Shown: positions 28,430 to 39,361, counted from the stretch's first letter. The stretch: 64,000 bases of DNA from Procambarus clarkii (GCF_040958095.1 NC_091152.1:17340296-17404295); one strand, 5' to 3'. Made by a program: numbers and translations. Notes: generated from the sequence alone by a model not told the origin.

Positions 28430-28980
28430 GAGAATGTTGAAAGATAATGAGGCATATATTAGTATATTAACTTACCTTTAATCTAACGGTGTGCTATCAC
28501 AATGTCAGTTGGATGACCTTCAGAGGTAATTATGTTATATTTTGTTGGAGAAATACACTTCACCATGAAAGGTAAAGATCTAAAGTTATTTTATTATTGC
28601 TCTTTTTTATAAAAGTTAGATGCTCTTCATAGACCAAAGCAAGAACTAGAGAAGCCATCTCTGTAGAAAAATTCAAAATTGCTTATAAGTAAAGAAATAT
28701 CTCTAGTTTAACAAAGAAAAAACAAAGCTTTACATGTGTTTTCTTCCTATTTATGTAAATAATGATGTGCTCTCTATATTTTTCTCTGTGGATATTTATT
28801 TAAAATATAATATACTCGCTGTAGCCAAGATATGGACATTTTTGTTTTAATATTACTTAGCATTGGGGCTGGTGAAGAAGACAGTTTGAGATGTACTGAA
28901 GATAAGACCATTGTATTAGTCGGGAAATAATTCACTGTGTCAGGGGGAAAAGAAGCCAGAGTGTATATATTCACATTTGA
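28430..28980 (+). other. 3' flank of the zinc-finger gene
   Basis: AT-rich, no gene. No canonical AATAAA is seen close to the stop. AT-rich motifs around 28800-28812 (AAAATATAATATA) are weak candidates for 3' end formation. Confidence 0.35.
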
Positions 28981-28984
28981 CTTT

Positions 28985-29214
28985 TATCAAGGTCCTCCCC
29001 CCCCCACACCCCCTAAGGCCGAATTACTGACCCTGCCCAGGATGCAACCCCAAAACAAGCTAACTAACTCCTGATTACCTACTTACTGCTAGGCAAACAG
29101 AGGCATTAGGTGAAAGGAAATGTGCCCAACTATTTCTGTCCCGCCCGGGATTCGAACCCGGAGTTCTCGATTGTGCGTCGAGAACGAACCCAACTGTACT
29201 AGTAACCGGGACCT
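28985..29214 (-). mobile_element. S2 tRNA-derived SINE
   Basis: Minus-strand head GGTCCCGGTTACTAGTACAG to CGGGTTCGAATCCCGGGCGG with a perfect B box. The body continues through CACCTAATGCCTCTGTTTGC and TGTTTTGGGGTTGCATCCTG. It is C/G-tract expanded near its 3' end (28997-29012). Confidence 0.82.
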
Positions 29215-29459
29215 CGATCAATAATGTATATTATTAATGATCAATAAGGTATATTAATCAAGGAATTAGCTGATCAGATTCATATGCAAACTGATATCTA
29301 TTTTTTATATTTTGTTTAGGCCTATTTATGAGTTCTACTCATGATTAGAAATATGTGTCACTCAAAGAGCTTATTGTAGGCAGACTGGCATTTATAACTC
29401 ATTCAAAAATTTATATTTCTCTAGACTAACTTTATCAGTTATGCTACAATTGTCTGGGA

Positions 29460-29795
29460 ATTATATTTCACCTGAAGGCCACTAACCCTAGTGGCCTCGC
29501 CAAGGACAGGAAACCTGCAGCTTGTCAAAAGTTCCCCCCCCCATTTGCCATGATCTTTTCCAGGTATATTTTGAAATTGAGCATAGTTTTGACAGTTACA
29601 GCTTAGGCAGGTAGGCAGTTCCATTGGTCAATAACCCTGTGGGTGAAAAAGCCTGACTGGAACTTACATTAGCCTGACTGTCAATTATATTATCCTTACA
29701 GTCAATTATATTATCCTTATAGTCAATCATATTATCCTTACAGTCAATTATATTATCGTCACAATCAATTATATTATCCTCTCACTGGCAATTAT
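29460..29795. repeat. LINE remnant followed by a ~23-bp tandem repeat
   Basis: 29465-29690 is an old minus-strand LINE piece resembling 18125-18370. From about 29680 the sequence becomes five units of CAGTCAATTATATTATCCTTA with a period of about 22-23 bp. The same (CTG)GCAATTATATTA theme occurs at 62380-62470 and 63590-63720. Confidence 0.7.
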
Positions 29796-29802
29796 ATTTG
29801 GG

Positions 29803-30062
29803 GTCCTGGTAGTACAGTCGTTCATTCTCGATGATCAATCGAGAGCTCTGGGTTCGAATCCCGGGCGGGACAGAAATGGTTTGCCACATTTCCTTTCACC
29901 TAATGCCTCTGTTCACCTAGCAGTAAGTGTGTACTCAGGAATTAGTAAGCTTGTTTTGGGGTTGCATCTTGGGTGGGTCAGTAATTTAGCCTTGAGGGCA
30001 AGGGAGGAGGGGTACCTCAATAAAATCCAAATGTGTATGGATACACTCTGGCTTCCTGTTGA
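29803..30062 (+). mobile_element. S2 tRNA-derived SINE, most complete copy
   Basis: The head GGGGTCCTGGTAGTACAGTC to GGGTTCGAATCCCGGGCGGG has recognisable A- and B-box positions and a closed T arm. The body runs through CCTAATGCCTCTGTTCACCT and TTGTTTTGGGGTTGCATCTT and ends at ATACACTCTGGCTTCCTGTT. The anticodon-stem region has an expanded palindrome (TCTCGATGATCAATCGAGA), so it is not a functional tRNA. Confidence 0.85.
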
Positions 30063-30514
30063 GGGAATTTCCTAGCAGGAATTTATTTAATTTATTACTA
30101 TTAAAATATTTATTTCTAAATTTATGTTAAATAATTAAAGTTAATATATGGACTGTTTTTTAAGTGGACTATATTTTCTAAATAAATTTCCTGCCAGGTG
30201 TTACCCTATCCACATATTTGGGGGTTTGTACTATAATAATCTATTCCACCAGAGATGGGTAACAAGACTACAAATGTTGGTTACTCTATAAATTAGTGAG
30301 TGAACAGTTAAGGCTTAGCTCCAAAAGTCGTGATGGCCGGATAAGAAGCCCTGGATTTCCATCATTTGCAGACAGGAGATCTTACCGGTAAACACTGTAA
30401 TGGTGTCTTAAGAAACCTCATGGTACCACAGGTCATTTGTGTCCTTTCTGTTACGGTACCTGCCAAATAAGTGATCAGTAGTATGCTGTTATCAACACAC
30501 AGAGTATATTTTAT

Positions 30515-30662
30515 TTATTTATTTATTTATTTCTATATTTATTTATTTATATACAAGAAGGTACATTGGGGGTTAAGAGAGGACATAGAAATGATATTGA
30601 TTTTACATTATTGTAAAGCCACTAGCATGCATAGTGTTTCAGGCAAGTCCTTAAACTAACAG
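30515..30662 (-). mobile_element. SINE/LINE 3' tail with (TTTA)n
   Basis: Minus strand: GGACTTGCCTGAAACACTAT, GCTAGTGGCTTTACAATAAT, ATGTACCTTCTTGTATATAA and (AATA)n. Same tail family as at 22545. The motif GCCCGAAACGC has mutated to GCCTGAAACAC. Confidence 0.72.
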
Positions 30663-30899
30663 ATAATTTTAAGTAGACAATTTACAGTTAAATTGGCAAT
30701 TATTTTTACAGGTACTTTACAGCTTTACTTTACAGGTACAGGTAATTTTATGTAGATAATTTACAGTAAAATTGATGAAAAAATGTTTACAGATACATTG
30801 TAAGAAATTTTGACACAAATAAACAAAGATTAGATTAATACTCAATAATAACAATACACTATAATGAACAAGGATTACTAGGTACATTAGGATAAAATT

Positions 30900-31131
30900 T
30901 CAGGGTTCAATTGGTTCAATTGTGCTACATTGGTTCAATGTAGCACAATTTGAGGATCATTTCTGATCCTATATATATATATTTATATATATAAATATAT
31001 ATATTTATATATATAATTTAAATATATATATATAAATATATAATTGTGCTACATTGAACCAATGTAGCATTGATAAATTTATCAATTGCTACATTGGTTC
31101 AATGTAGCACAATTTGAGGATCATTTCTGAT

Positions 31132-31135
<4 letters not shown>
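30900..31135. repeat. Palindrome block around TGTGCTACATTG units
   Basis: TGTGCTACATTGGTTCAATG and its completion TAGCACA form a near-perfect 12-bp-stem hairpin at about 30928-30955. A repeated copy lies at about 31083-31112, and a third, reversed partial copy at about 31046-31070. The two outer hairpins are followed by identical ATTTGAGGATCATTTCTGAT stretches and by TA-rich DNA. The whole block is able to form a cruciform. Confidence 0.85.
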
Positions 31136-31192
<57 letters not shown>

Positions 31193-31209
31193 TATATATA
31201 TATATATAA
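31131..31209. repeat. (TA)n microsatellite
   Basis: About 75 bp of almost pure TA, with one interruption (TACAGTATA). Confidence 0.95.
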
Positions 31210-31539
31210 ATTTTTAAAAGTTTGTGAGGGTACCACCTCTGGTGCCAATGTGGGGATCCATAGCCTCGGAGAAGAAAATAAAAAGTATTCAGAGGAGACC
31301 TTGTGGTTTCTCACTGAACACTCGTCCTCCCCACCATCTCTCACTATCATCCCCTCGTCATTCCCACAATTCCCCACTCCCTCGTCCGATGCCTTCCCAA
31401 ATGGTCTGATGTTCCCATCAGAAAATTGGGAACATCAAGTGATCTGATGTTCCCATCACTGAAGTATAAGAAAAACAGTTAAAAAATGAAATGAAAATAT
31501 GAAAAATAAAAAATAAACTATTCCTACGAAATGAACGGT

Positions 31540-32450
31540 GTAGTAAACAACGCAGCTCAATTCCAACACAATTCACACAAAATAATTAAATCAAAATGAA
31601 AATACTGTAAATCAAAATCTATGAAAATTCAATTTATCATTGCAATCAGAAACATTGAAATAGAATTGTAACATATTTAATATAGCATGTGTGTTGTTCT
31701 TACATGCAACAGATGGCGTTGTTTTTCAAGAAAAGCATAGTTTTACCAGTCACAGGTGTGGCATCTATACTTATACTTACGAAATGAATGCTATGGTAAA
31801 TAACACAGCTCATTTCCAACACAATGTCACACAAAATAATAAAGTAAAAAAATAAAATAAATCAAAATCTATGAAAATAAAATTTATCAATGCAATTGGA
31901 AACATTGAAATGGAATTCGTGACATATTTAGTATAGTGTGCATGTTGCTATTATGTGCAACAGATGGTGCTGTTTTTCAAAAACGCACTTTTTTACCTGT
32001 CACGGGTGGCATCTATATAGTAGGTATATAAAAAGACGTGCCTATTTGAATGCAACAGTGTGTCAAAATTTCAAAGCAATCGGTGAAGAACTTTCAGAGA
32101 TTACAGCATGTGTTGCTCCTACGTCCAACAGATGGCGTTGTTTAAAAAAAAAAATGTTTTTCCTGTCACAGGTGAGGCATGTATATAGTAGATATATAAA
32201 AAGATGCTCGTATTCGAATGCAATGTTGTGTCAAAATTTCAAAGTAATCTGTAAAGAGGTTTCAAAGATTTCCCCTCACATGAAAAACACAGTTTTATAG
32301 AAAAAGCATGTTTTTTACCGTCACAGATGTGACATCTATATACTGTAGTATGTATATAAAAACCTGCTCGGATGCGAATGGAATGTTGTGTGAAAATTTC
32401 AAAGCAATCAGTGAAGAACTTTCGGAGATTAGAGGTCATGCACAAACGAA
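31540..32450. repeat. Diverged tandem array of ~180-bp units
   Basis: About four units share GCAACAGATGGCG(T/C)TGTTTTT, CCTGTCACAGGTG, GGCATCTATATAGTAG, TATATAAAAAGA..CTCGTATTCGAATG and GTGTCAAAATTTCAAAGCAA. Clear unit starts lie at about 31710, 31955, 32120 and 32300. The unit is not recognisably coding. The array ends where the minus-strand PLE reverse transcriptase begins. Confidence 0.8.
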
Positions 32451-33480
32451 CAGCGTTTATTTCTGTGTTGCTATATCCGTTGTTCACCAATACCTGTGTT
32501 ATTCTTTCAAACTCTACTCACGTTGCTCCATTCGGAGCAGTGGGTAAGCGCTTGATGAATATAAGCATTAAGAACACTGGCTTTGTATCTTTGGGGGCAC
32601 TCACTTTTACCGTTCAGGCATAATCGTATGTTGGTAGGCTTGGTATATACGTTGGTGCTTAAAGAGGTTCCTGTTTTTGTTATTAGTACATCCAAGAATG
32701 GTAGACTGTTATTTTCACTATTTACATGTGTAAATCGGAGTACTGACTCTCTATCTAGATGGCTTTTTAGATAAATTAGTAAGCCTGAGTCTTTTACTGT
32801 GACGAATATGTCATCTACGTAACGGCAGTATACAGTTTGTTTTTGTCTGCTTCTGAAGACTCTGTCTTCGATGGTTCACATATAAAAATTAGCAAATAAC
32901 ACTCCTAAGGGGAGGCCCATTGCTACTCCTTCTATATGTAGGTACATGTCTCCTTGTGGACTGATAAAAGGGGCTTCTTTTGTACATGCCTCGAGAAGAC
33001 TCTTTAAGTGTGGCTCGGGTATGTTTAATTTGGGGGTGCTCTCGTCTCTGTATACTCTGTCCAGTATCATTTCTATGGTCGTGTCAACTGGGACGTTGGT
33101 AAATAGGGATTCGACATCCAGGAAAGCAATGATTCCATCGGGTTGTGTTGTTTTGATTAATTCTAGGAAATCTGCTGATGATTGTAGACTATAGTTTCTC
33201 GGAGTGTATGGCGTTAGGAGTTCGTTAAGTCTTTTTGCCAGGTGACAGGTTGGAGTTGGTATTTGGCTGATTATTGGGCATAGTGGGTTACCTGGTTTGT
33301 GTGTCTTAACATTGCCATAGGCATATCCTAAGCCATAGTCGCCTTGGAGTTTAGTGAAATAACACTACCTTTCTTTGCGTTGATTGCAGTAATAGTTTTG
33401 TTCACTTTGCATTCAAGGTCTTCCACAGGGTTCCTCGTGATTCGTTGAAATTTGGTGTCATCACTAAGGATGAGTTTGAA
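32441..33480 (-). pseudogene. Penelope-like element (PLE a), reverse transcriptase part
   Basis: Minus-strand frames read GYAYGNVKTHKPGNPLCPII, then IAFLDVESLFTNVPVD (catalytic Asp), VYRDESTPKLNIPEPHLKSL and GVAMGLPLGVLFANFYM. The YVDD box is at 32821-32810 with both aspartates intact, followed by SLPFLDVLIT. This is the characteristic PLE reverse transcriptase, related to telomerase. Frameshifts and a stop after FANFYM break it. Its N-terminal and endonuclease parts are absent on this strand, and the sequence runs into the tandem array at about 32440. Confidence 0.9.
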
Positions 33481-34170
33481 AGAATAACACAGGTATTGGT
33501 GAACAACGAATATAGCAACACGGAAATAAACGCTGCTATAAGAAGACACTTGGACCGATGGTATAATCCTGAACCTAGAACAGAAACCACAATACCTCCA
33601 ATAAAATTATATTACAAATCAACCATGCACAGTGAACATAAAAAAGAAGAAAGAATAATGAAAGAAATAATCCGTAAAGGAGTAAAAAGCATTACTCCTA
33701 ACCAAAACATAGATCAGATCATATTCTACAAAATCAAGAAGACTACTGACCTCATCAAAAACAGCCCAAAGTCAATGGTGAACCCTGTACAGCAGTCAAG
33801 TGTTGTATACATGTACACCTGCCCCCCCCCCCCCCCTCCATGAAGGATGTAACCTTCAATCTAAGTACATAGGTATGACGTTGCCCAAGCTGACGAGGAG
33901 TTTGACCTGTCATCTTCAATCTGGTGCCCCAGAAATCACATGAGACAAGCCCATGACATCACCCTAACAAGAGAAATGTTAAATAAAATCACTTGTATAA
34001 TAGATAAAACCCCAGATGTAAGAAGATTGCAAATTCTTGAAGCAATCCACATAAAAATAGAACAACCTACCATAAATACGCATATTACAGAACTATTCAC
34101 TCTGTCCACCATGAGAGTAAGAACAAGACCAGAACGTCAAAATGCCAACATAGAAGAAACTGCTCGATAA
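33445..34170 (+). pseudogene. PLE a: C-terminal region with GIY-YIG endonuclease, opposite strand
   Basis: The plus strand begins FGVITKDEFERITQVLVNNE (thumb), then a KLYYKSTMHSEHKKEERIMK linker, VVYMYTCP and, after a C-tract (33822-33837) that shifts the frame, SKYIGMTLPKLTRSLTCHLQ, the GIY-YIG endonuclease core. The domain ends near the stop at 34168-34170. This endonuclease is the hallmark of canonical Penelope elements. It is joined back to back with the minus-strand reverse transcriptase around 33450-33480, an inversion within one element or between two copies. Confidence 0.88.
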
Positions 34171-34319
34171 ACAACACCCACTACGCTTGATTAATCTTGT
34201 ATGTACCCTATTTATCCTTAGCTTTTTTTCTCCTTCATGTCTACCCAATGTATACCCTTTTACACCTAATCCCATTGTTCCATCCATTTGTATTCACCTG
34301 ATCTGCTATTAGTATAAAA

Positions 34320-34616
34320 TATAATGTTCTGTACTGTAACATCACTTGAGAATGAACCATGTAGGTTCGAAACGTTGTGCGATTTTATAAGTGTAATACA
34401 TTCTTCAGTTATTCAATTCTTTTTCTTCACCTTGAAAACAACATGACTTTTGGTGAACTCCTCTTCCAGCTGAACCCTGATGCAAAAGCATTAGTAAGAC
34501 GGATAGAAGCCCTAAATCAGAAAATAGTAAATACGGAATATGCTGTCAAATTCAATGAGGCATGCATAAAAGAAAACCTGCTGCCAGTATACATAGTGTA
34601 TATATATAGTGTGTAA
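34320..34616 (+). mobile_element. PLE a: terminal repeat with hammerhead-like hairpin and next-copy N-terminus
   Basis: CTTGAGAATGAACC-loop-GGTTCGAAACG at 34344-34374 is a hairpin followed by GAAACG. It resembles the stem II/GAAA part of the hammerhead ribozymes known from PLE terminal repeats. At 34444 an ATG starts MTFGELLFQLNPDAKALVRR, the typical N-terminus of a PLE protein (compare 38748). It runs to 34616 and ends near LLPVYI. Endonuclease end, terminal repeat and a new N-terminus in this order indicate partial tandem copies, common for PLEs. Confidence 0.75.
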
Positions 34617-34619
34617 ATC

Positions 34620-34740
34620 ACGAAAATAAACATGTGATTAAAAATGTCAGTGTCAGACCACGGAGGAAAATTGAAACAGGAATTTCCTTAAGTGCTTTCG
34701 TATATTAATACATCTTCAGAAGGAGTCCACTTAAAAGTAA
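34620..34740 (-). mobile_element. PLE terminal fragment with CTGAAGA...GAAA hairpin
   Basis: On the minus strand CTGAAGA (34719-34713) is followed by a GTAT/ATAC stem and GAAA (34699-34696), then GCACTTAAGGAAATTCC. CTGAAGA fits the hammerhead core CTGANGA. The same unit in plus orientation lies at 63420-63545. Confidence 0.65.
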
Positions 34741-34777
34741 AACAACCTACCATAAATACTCAAATTACGGAACTATT

Positions 34778-34782
<5 letters not shown>

Positions 34783-34855
<73 letters not shown>

Positions 34856-34876
34856 GTAGCAGTCTTTCCTGTAGAC

Positions 34877-34948
<72 letters not shown>
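34783..34948. repeat. (TA)n microsatellites
   Basis: Two TA tracts (34783-34851 and 34881-34948) are separated by TTTTGGTAGCAGTCTTTCCT. That spacer is the reverse complement of the PLE N-terminal end (AGGAAAGACTGCTACCAAAA at 38879-38898), so a PLE end is trapped between them. Confidence 0.9.
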
Positions 34949-34951
<3 letters not shown>

Positions 34952-35840
34952 GCACCTCGACTTAAGATAATTTCGAGTTACGATGTAAATTTGATAGAAA
35001 AATGTGACTCGACTTACGATAGTGTCGTCGACTAATGATATTTATTGGTACACGTTTGGGTCGACTAAGCGCATGGTTCCTGGTCACGCAGATGAACCTG
35101 CCTCAGTTTACTAGAGCCGCCCGCTTAGTGACGATTACGTCTATAAGAAATTCCGTTTTTGTGGTGATTTTTTGCTTTTTGAACATAAAACTGATTACTG
35201 TATTATATATCACTCCATGAGGCCCAAGAAAGTGCCACCTCCCTCACCAAAATGGCGACTCCCGACCTACTCTTGCTGTTTATACCCTCTATACACACGT
35301 TATATATAAGTACAGTATCTACATTTGTGTTCACCATAGCGAACCACTAAGTTGGTATAGTGAGTGCAGTCAATAAAAGGTGGCCACACACAGTCAGAAG
35401 ACATCGCCACTACCCTCCATGGTGCACAGCGCTAAATATCACCACAATCCTGCTATTATCAGAACCCTGGTCAGTTTTATCACAGGGGTCTTCTGTAATA
35501 ATATCATCGCTACATAATAGCATAAACAAGTATATTATGGCATTTTTAGGCGATGCTGTGGTCACAAGCTGAACAGCAGTGCTGTGAGCTCATGCTGCAT
35601 GTGTCAGGCTTGGTGGATCACTCAATACTGAGGCCCCTCACACCCAGGAATTTGGTTCACGATTTTGTTTAAAAATGGCGTCTGTTTACAAGAGCCCTGA
35701 TGAAAGTGTGGTGAACCCCGTGTATCCGCGGGCCGTTTAAATCTTGCGTAGTACTCCAAAGCATCACATGATGCGATGCGCAATTTACTGCAAGTCGGTC
35801 AACGCATAATATGATGCGATGCGCAATTGAAGGGTTAATC
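34949..35840. mobile_element. DNA-transposon remnants: Tigger-like terminus and a TTAA-bounded end
   Basis: The block starts AGTGGCACCTCGACTTAAGA, repeated as CTCGACTTACGA. This resembles the termini of Tigger/pogo transposons. About 35230-35400 is related to 56500-56850 (CCACCTCCCTCACCAAAATGG, TATATATAAGTA). The block ends ATTGAAGGGTTAA at 35826-35838, which looks like a piggyBac-type right end (GGG next to TTAA). No transposase is encoded. The element boundaries between the two types are unclear. Confidence 0.5.
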
Positions 35841-36150
35841 TAAGAAAATTTTAAGTAGGCAAATATTTGCAAAATTTATAAAAAATGATAACAATTACAA
35901 AGCAAGAAAAAAAAAAAAGATGAGAGAAAATTGTAGGTATATTAAAGCACATAGGTAGCTCAGATTGATTGCAATAACAGCTGGAATGGTAGTTGACAAA
36001 AATTGGTAGGCACAATACAGCATATAGCTAGCACATAAAAGAAGACAGCAATGAACACAATGATAAGGTTGTTTGGGTTAAGTACATAAAAATTGGGAGA
36101 TTGGGTAACACTAGATACAGAGCAAATTTAAAGCTCAGTGTAGGAAACTA
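35841..36150. other. AT-rich non-coding stretch
   Basis: No gene recognised. The sequence may be part of the minus-strand 3' region of a decayed LINE (poly-A run 35908-35919). Confidence 0.35.
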
Positions 36151-36154
36151 AGAA

Positions 36155-37068
36155 GATGAAATTAGGTACTTTTTGGTTTTGCTTTTAAATAAGGCAAGAG
36201 TTCTATCAATAAAAGCTTCAAAAACTGTTGGCATTCTTTCTAAGATCAGATATTATGTACCCTGCCCTGCCCTGGTGACTCTATTACTTTGTCATCTATC
36301 CATATCTCAACTATGGTATTTGTGCTTGGGGTTCTACTACCCAAAATCATTTACGTCCTCTAATTACTCAACACAAAGCTGCTATTAGGACAATATCCAA
36401 CTCTGGCCCCAGACATCACTCGGTACCCCTACTCAAATCTCTGAATATGTTAGACATTAAGTCACTGCACATTCAATCATGTGTATTATACATATATAAA
36501 ACGCTGAACTGTAATGCCAATCCTGACCTCAAAAGCTTCATTGAAGGTTGTAACAAAACCCATGAGCACCACACCAGAAACAAATACAGTTTTGATATTC
36601 CAAGAGTACGGCTTAATCAAACTAGAAATGCTCTACAAATTAAGGGACCCAGAATGTGGAATGACCTTCCCAACCATGTTAAAGACTACCTCTCAACCAG
36701 TTTTAAAATAAAAATGAAGCACTACCTAATAAATTCCCTGTAATCTACCTTACCCCTCTATTGTCATCCCATGTCTGTTTTTTTAAACAATGCTGTTTGT
36801 CGACCTAATTGTATTTGTGCTGCTTTTTCAGCCATGTTCCCCCCTTTTTTTTATCTTTATTTTTATTTGTTCTCAACACATTTTATTCTTTATACTCAAT
36901 TAGTATTAAGTTTTAGTCATTAATGTTTTTCCTGCCCAAAACGTTTTGCGTAATAGTGGCTCTAGGCATTGAATGTACTAGCTCTATCTATAAATCTTTA
37001 AATTTTTGTAAAATCTCTTGTATGTATGTACCTTACCTGAATAAACATTTATTTATTTATTTATTTGA
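36155..37068 (+). mobile_element. J-LINE 3' half with complete 3' end
   Basis: Broken frames read KTVGILSKIRYYVPCPALVT. A clean frame of 98 codons (36447-36743) then reads LDIKSLHIQSCVLYIYKTLN, NKYSFDIPRVRLNQTRNALQ and MKHYLINSL. The 3' untranslated region ends TTCCTGCCCAAAACGTTTTG, ACTAGCTCTATCTATAA, GTACCTTACCTGAATAAACA and (TTTA)n. Reverse transcriptase catalytic motifs are missing. This copy defines the 3' tail seen on many short fragments in the window. Confidence 0.88.
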
Positions 37069-37069
37069 C

Positions 37070-37372
37070 AGCTTTTCAATTCACTAGGGAGTGAGTTCCA
37101 TAGACTAGGTCCCTTAATTTGCATGGAGTGTTTACACAGATTAAGTTTGACCCTGGGGATATCAAAGAGATATTTATTTCTGGTGTGGTAATAATGGGTC
37201 CTATTACATCTGTCCAGGGAGAGTTTCATAGCATGGTTTGCATTTAAGAACAGGGTTTTGTAAATGTAGTTGACACGAGAGAATATGTGTGGAGGGAGTT
37301 AATATTTAGCAAGTTTAGGGATTTAAACAAGGGAGCTGAGTGTTGTCTGAAAGCAGAGTTAGTTATTATTCT
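37070..37372 (-). mobile_element. LINE C-terminal remnant
   Basis: Read on the minus strand the sequence includes codons for a KYLFDIPRVK-like step and a typical FxNxLPxEL-like region, in broken frames. The plus-strand text (TTCTGGTGTGGTAATAATGG) recurs at 4105-4130 and 1672-1685. It abuts the J-LINE tail at 37068. Confidence 0.55.
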
Positions 37373-37374
37373 GA

Positions 37375-37582
37375 TAGCAGTGGTTAGGTTCGGTCATATA
37401 TCTACGTTAGTTTTAACTAAAATTATAAAAAATTAGCTCATACATAATTAAATGAATAGCTTTATCATTTCATAAGAAAAAAATGAGAAAAATATGCAAA
37501 TTCAGGAAAACTTGGCTTATTACACAAATCGGGCCTTGCATAGTAGGCCAAGAACTGCGTTCTGGCTACTAGGTATGACATT

Positions 37583-37584
<2 letters not shown>
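37375..37584. mobile_element. Half copy of the TTAGG-bearing MITE
   Basis: GTTAGGTTCGGTCATATATC to the terminus AGAACTGCGTTCTGGCTACT, AGGTATGACA. It matches the right half of the complete element at 38976-39364 and, like it, ends in a (TA)n tract. Confidence 0.85.
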
Positions 37585-37761
<177 letters not shown>

Positions 37762-37764
37762 CAA

Positions 37765-38902
37765 TTGACGATTTACTATAAAACCAAGAAAACAGCCAAC
37801 CTACTCATGAGAAATTCTCCAGACACAAAGCAGAATGCTTTAAAAGAGACCAATGTCGTCTATGCCTTCAAATGCCCACTTGGGGACTGTAAGCCTCAAA
37901 GAACTCAGTATATAGGCAAGACAACAACATCTCTTTCCAGGCGATTAACAATGCATAAGCAACAGGGCTCCATTAAGGAACAGTCTCCGTGGTGTAGTGG
38001 TAAGACACTCGCCTGGCGTTCCGCGAGCGCTATGTCATGGGTTCGTATCCTGGCCGGGGAGGATTTACTGGGCGCAATTCCTTAACTGTAGCCTCTGTTT
38101 AACGCAACAGTAAAATGTGTACTTGGTTGTAACAACGATTCTTCGCGGCAGGGATCGTATTCCAGGGACCTGCCCGAAACGCTACGCGTACTAGTGGCTG
38201 TACAAGAATGTAACAACTCTTGTATATATCTCAAAAAAAAAAAAAAAAAAAAACGTATAATCTCTTCTCACAACCAGACCATCACCAGAGAAGTCTCGAC
38301 AAAAAACACGGAAATCATCGATAGATACAGCGATAGCAGGCGGCTTGATATCTGCAAGGCACTACACATTAAGAAGTCAACACCAGCAATCAACAGCCAA
38401 TTAATGCACAACTATATTCTACCCGCTTCAAGACTCCGCACCAATATAGAAGCACCAAGAAATATGGGCCAATAGGCCCTTTGCAGTTATTTCCATTCTT
38501 CCCTTTAACTTACAAAATATTATACCCATTGTTTCGTGTTCTGTCTTGTGTTGAAAGTTTGTTTTCACCTCATCCAAAACTGTTGTAACATATCACCTCA
38601 CCCAAATGCAGGTATAAAATGAAAGCTGTTTAAACTCTGTTTAGTGTTTGCAGGTCATAGTTGTGTGTGTGTAAACTAAAGTCTTTGAAAATGTAATAAG
38701 TTATTACGAAACGCGTTCAAGTGCCGCCGCGTCAGACTAGAAATAAAAATGAATTTTGGAGAATTGATTTTTCAATTACCATCGACAGTGAAAAGAAACA
38801 TAAGAAATATTGAGAAAATTCGTGTTTAATTAATTATTAATCTTACTTTTTCGATCATATTTAATAATATATGTCTACAGGAAAGACTGCTACCAAAATA
38901 TA

Positions 38903-38905
<3 letters not shown>
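37765..38905 (+). pseudogene. PLE b: GIY-YIG endonuclease interrupted by a SINE, plus terminal repeat
   Basis: Frames read QFTIYYKTKKTANLLMRNSP, then VVYAFKCPLGDCKPQRTQYI with GKTTTSLSRRLTMHKQQGSI, a GIY-YIG endonuclease. It is cut at 37981 by an S1 SINE. After the SINE the reading continues from 38254 (YNLFSQPDHHQRSL-like, in a shifted frame) to about 38463. A hairpin GTAATA-AGT-TATTAC followed by GAAACG lies at 38692-38713. A new N-terminus begins with ATG at 38748 (NFGELIFQLPSTVKRNIRNI). The copy stops at a (TA)n tract after LLPKYTN-like codons. The reverse transcriptase is absent. Confidence 0.88.
37981..38253 (+). mobile_element. S1 tRNA-derived SINE inside PLE b
   Basis: Complete copy with head CAGTCTCCGTGGTGTAGTGG, B-box arm GGGTTCGTATCCTGGCCGGG and an A tail of about 20. 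Comparison with PLE c (GCATAAGCAACAGGGC, then AGGAACATACAATCTCTTC) shows the PLE sequence resumes directly after the tail. Any target duplication is very short or hidden in the A tract. Confidence 0.93.

Positions 38906-38975
<70 letters not shown>
38904..38975. repeat. (TA)n microsatellite
   Basis: Pure TA tract linking the end of PLE b with the MITE. Confidence 0.95.
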
Positions 38976-38978
<3 letters not shown>

Positions 38979-39361
38979 GTACCTAATAGCCAGAACGCAC
39001 TTCTTTGCCTACTATTCAAGGCCCGATTTGCCTAATAAGCCAAGTTTTCATGAATTAATGTTTTTTCGTCTACCTAACCTACCTAACCTAACCTAACCTA
39101 GCTTTTTTTGGCTACCTAACCTAATCTTACCTATAAATATAGGTTAGGTTAGGTTAGGTAGGGTTGGTTAGGTTCGGTCATATATCTACGTTAATTTTAA
39201 CTCCAATAAAAAAAATTGACCTCATACATAGAGAAAAGGGTTGCTTTATCATTTCATAAGAAAAAAATTATAGTAAATATATTAATTCAGGAAAACTTGG
39301 CTTATTAGGCAAATCGGGCCTTGAATAGTAGGCTGAAAAGTGAGTTCTGGCTATTAGGTAC

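Noticed and set aside
16752..29880. Functional tRNA genes suggested by perfect B boxes
   Set aside because: Heads are followed by the same SINE bodies in several copies, acceptor stems do not close and anticodon regions are abnormal.
39080..39165. Interstitial telomere
   Set aside because: The AACCT/TTAGG runs are short, inverted and inside a MITE with terminal inverted repeats.
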